In this document: in pieces, positions 6,757 to 8,804 of the stretch | Position numbering within the stretch: the first letter of the stretch is position 1 | How the letters are laid out: each line of letters begins with the position of its first letter | Assembly (NCBI GenBank): GCA_028877005.1 | Contig: JAGWPI010000267.1 | Span: 1 to 8,804, forward strand | Source: Bacteroidota bacterium | GTDB taxonomy: Bacteria > Bacteroidota > Bacteroidia > Chitinophagales > Chitinophagaceae | DNA: 8,804 nt | Direction: 5' to 3' | Program-made: the position numbers and the translations under genes | The notes under the pieces: model-generated | Database searches by the model: none | What the model was told of the DNA's origin: nothing | What the model saw: the letters and a program-made list of their open reading frames with translations, nothing else

Positions 6757-8804
6757 ATGAATTTAATAAGAACTGCATTAAGAAAGCCTATTACAATATT
6801 GGTGTTAGTAGCAGGTTTATTCTTTTTTGGTATTAGAGCCATACAAACTATTAAAATTGATATATTTCCTGATATTGATTTGCCTGTTATTTATATTTCT
6901 CATCCGTATGGTGGTTTTACGCCTGATCAAATGGAGGCTTATTTTGGTAAAAATTATGTAAATTTATTATTGTATGTATCCGGCGTAAAAAGTATAGAAA
7001 CAAAAAATATTCAAAGTCTTACTTTAATTAAGCTTACTTTTTATGAGGGTACCAATATGGCTCAGGCTGCTGCGGAGGTAACTGCTTTTAGTAATAGGGC
7101 TCAAACTATTTTTCCTCCAGGAACAAATCCGCCATTTATTATACGATTTGATGCTTCTACTTTACCTGTAGGACAATTGGTACTTAGCAGTAAAACGCGA
7201 AGTAATAATGAACTACAAGACTTAGCTAATGTATACATTCGGTCAGGATTTAGTTCAATTCCGGGATTGGTTTCGCCTGCACCATTTGGTGGTAATGCCC
7301 GTACCGTTGTAATAAAAGCTGATCCTATACTTATGCGTGCACATAGCATAACACCCGACCAGCTTGTGGCAGCACTACGTGTTAATAATTTATCTATTCC
7401 TTCCGGTAATGTACGCATTGGTGAAAAAAATTATTTTACCCCCATTAATGCTACCATTAAAAATGTAAAAGATTTTGAAAATATTCCTTTATATACCGGC
7501 ACTGCAGAAAATATTTACATAAAAGATGTAGCAACTGTAGAAGATGGTGCAGATGTTACAGTGGGTTATGTATTGGTAAATGGTAAACGTTCTGTTTATC
7601 TTCCTATTACAAAATCTGCTAGTGCATCTACTTGGGAAGTAGTACAAAATTTAAAAAAGGCATTGCCTCGTTTTCAATCTTTATTGCCGGAAGATGTGCA
7701 TTTAAGTTATGAATTTGATCAATCTACTTATGTTATTAATTCTGTTAAAAATTTATTGAGCGAAGGAATTATTGGAGCTGTTTTAACCGGGCTAATGGTA
7801 TTATTATTTTTAGGCGATCCACGTGGGGCATTTATTGTTATTTTAACTATACCCACTTGTATTATTTCAGGTGTTTTATTCCTTTCACTATTTCATCAAA
7901 CCATCAATATAATGACGTTGAGTGGTCTTTCTTTGGCTATTGGTATTTTAGTAGATGAATCAACCGTAACCATTGAAAATATTCACCAACATTTAAGTAT
8001 GGGTAAGCCCAAAGCTTTAGCTGTATGGGATGCCTGTCAGGAAATTGCATTTTCAAAATTGCTTATTCTTTTCTGCATTTTAGCTGTATTTGCACCGGCA
8101 TTTACTATGCATGGTATTCCCGGTTCTTTATTTTTGCCTTTGGCATTGGCAATTACATTTGCTATGATAACATCATATGTAATGTCGCAAACATTAGTGC
8201 CTGTATTGGCTAATTGGTTCATGAAGAATGAATATTTGCATCATTCCTCTAAAACGGTCCTTTTAAAAAAGAAACCTATTTCAGATGCAGCAATAATGAA
8301 GCGTGCTGATATTACACCTGAATCTGAAAGTAATACCTTACAGCAGAAAGAAATTTTAGCTACACGTACCGATTTTAATAATGACGGAGTCATTACTCGT
8401 TTTGATATATTCAGAGCTCGGTTTACGAAATTTTTAAATAGATTATTGCCATATAAAAAAGGGATAACCATTATTTATATAGCGGTTTCTGTAGTATTAG
8501 CAATAGCATTATTAACATTAATAGGTAGAGACATATTACCTAAAGCAGATATTGGTCAATTTCAATTACGTATTAGAGATGAAGATGGAACGCGCATTGA
8601 GAAAACAGAGAAAGATGTTCTAACTATTTTGAATGTATTAAATAGCATTGTTGGTAAAGAAAATGTTTCAATTTCTTCAGCCATGATTGGAATTCATGGT
8701 TCACAATTTTCTACTAACCCTATTTACCTTTTCATGGCAGGTCCACAAGAAGCTGTATTGCAAGTTGCCTTTAAAGAGGGCTACAAAGTAGATATGGATA
8801 CATT
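6757..8804 (+). CDS. RND-family efflux permease (AcrB-like inner-membrane pump), 3' end outside window
   Basis: The frame starts at ATG 6757 and stays open to the window edge. It gives 682 complete codons of a protein normally about 1,000-1,100 residues long. RND pumps are trimeric proton antiporters that drive export through an adaptor and a TolC channel. Seen here are: TM1 (about 12-28) after MNLIRTALRKP; the first large periplasmic porter region (about 30-330), with IFPDIDLPVIYI and a docking-type segment ending IYIKDVATVEDG; TM2-TM6 (about 336-485), including FLGDPRGAFIVILTIP; and the TM4 signature SLAIGILVDESTVTIENI. D400 and E401 sit where AcrB has its paired relay aspartates. A long cytoplasmic linker (about 488-568) with an EF-hand-like loop precedes TM7 (about 569-590), followed by the start of the second porter region (DILPKADIGQF). 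The partner lysine of TM10 lies beyond the window. It follows the TolC gene by 29 bases. Substrate class (drug or metal) cannot be told. Confidence 0.95.
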   Translation, partial: MNLIRTALRKPITILVLVAGLFFFGIRAIQTIKIDIFPDIDLPVIYISHPYGGFTPDQMEAYFGKNYVNLLLYVSGVKSIETKNIQSLTLIKLTFYEGTNMAQAAAEVTAFSNRAQTIFPPGTNPPFIIRFDASTLPVGQLVLSSKTRSNNELQDLANVYIRSGFSSIPGLVSPAPFGGNARTVVIKADPILMRAHSITPDQLVAALRVNNLSIPSGNVRIGEKNYFTPINATIKNVKDFENIPLYTGTAENIYIKDVATVEDGADVTVGYVLVNGKRSVYLPITKSASASTWEVVQNLKKALPRFQSLLPEDVHLSYEFDQSTYVINSVKNLLSEGIIGAVLTGLMVLLFLGDPRGAFIVILTIPTCIISGVLFLSLFHQTINIMTLSGLSLAIGILVDESTVTIENIHQHLSMGKPKALAVWDACQEIAFSKLLILFCILAVFAPAFTMHGIPGSLFLPLALAITFAMITSYVMSQTLVPVLANWFMKNEYLHHSSKTVLLKKKPISDAAIMKRADITPESESNTLQQKEILATRTDFNNDGVITRFDIFRARFTKFLNRLLPYKKGITIIYIAVSVVLAIALLTLIGRDILPKADIGQFQLRIRDEDGTRIEKTEKDVLTILNVLNSIVGKENVSISSAMIGIHGSQFSTNPIYLFMAGPQEAVLQVAFKEGYKVDMDT
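8371..8406 (+). other. EF-hand/dockerin-type calcium-binding loop motif within the RND permease
   Basis: Codons 539-550 read DFNNDGVITRFD, which fits the 12-residue EF-hand loop: acidic or amide oxygen donors at positions 1, 3 and 5, glycine at 6, isoleucine at 8, and aspartate at 12. It lies in the linker between TM6 and TM7, which by RND topology is cytoplasmic. The match is read directly from the sequence; calcium binding is inference. Confidence 0.55.

Noticed and set aside
7101..7418. Reverse-strand 105-codon open frame inside the RND gene
   Set aside because: It lies wholly antisense to a well-conserved RND porter-domain sequence, has no family resemblance or initiation context, and is explained as a shadow frame.
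8025..8471. Short open frames on both strands within the 3' part of the RND gene
   Set aside because: All overlap the TM5-TM7 coding sequence of the permease in other frames. The cysteine- and tyrosine-rich forward product is what a shifted membrane-segment frame yields.
1..8804. An undescribed multi-gene system in the window
   Set aside because: All four genes belong to well-known families (SprA, GntR/FCD, TolC, RND), with no unexplained gap over 120 bases, no mobile element and no array-like repeat.

Overview
The window reads as a low-GC Bacteroidota chromosome. The strongest evidence is the long 5' gene, which is the C-terminal part of SprA, the giant outer-membrane barrel of the type IX secretion system (T9SS). 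As far as I know, that family is restricted to the Bacteroidota/FCB group. AT-rich codon use throughout and ribosome-binding sites without a Shine-Dalgarno motif agree with this. A Chitinophagales-type environmental bacterium is my guess from the overall feel of the proteins, not something the sequence proves.

Layout: all four genes lie on the + strand. Bases 1-4479 are sprA, open at the left edge, so its signal peptide and N-terminal part are missing. A 116-base gap (4480-4595) follows, with inverted repeats close to the next start codon. Bases 4596-5273 encode a GntR-type regulator of the FadR/FCD subgroup. After 26 bases, 5300-6727 encodes a TolC-family outer-membrane channel. After 29 more bases, an RND efflux permease starts at 6757 and runs off the right edge at 8804.

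How the genes work together: the regulator, TolC channel and RND permease form a tight same-strand cluster that looks like one efflux operon. The periplasmic adaptor (HlyD/AcrA type) needed to join pump and channel is not in the window and is expected just downstream. The regulator has all four predicted FCD metal ligands, and a perfect 8-base inverted repeat overlaps its own start codon, so autoregulation of the operon is plausible. sprA is probably a separate transcription unit that happens to lie upstream.

I found no RNA gene, mobile element, CRISPR array or clearly novel system. The most unusual point is a textbook EF-hand/dockerin-type calcium loop in the predicted cytoplasmic linker between the two halves of the RND pump. 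Next come the D-E pair at the usual proton-relay aspartates and the operator-like repeats around the regulator start.
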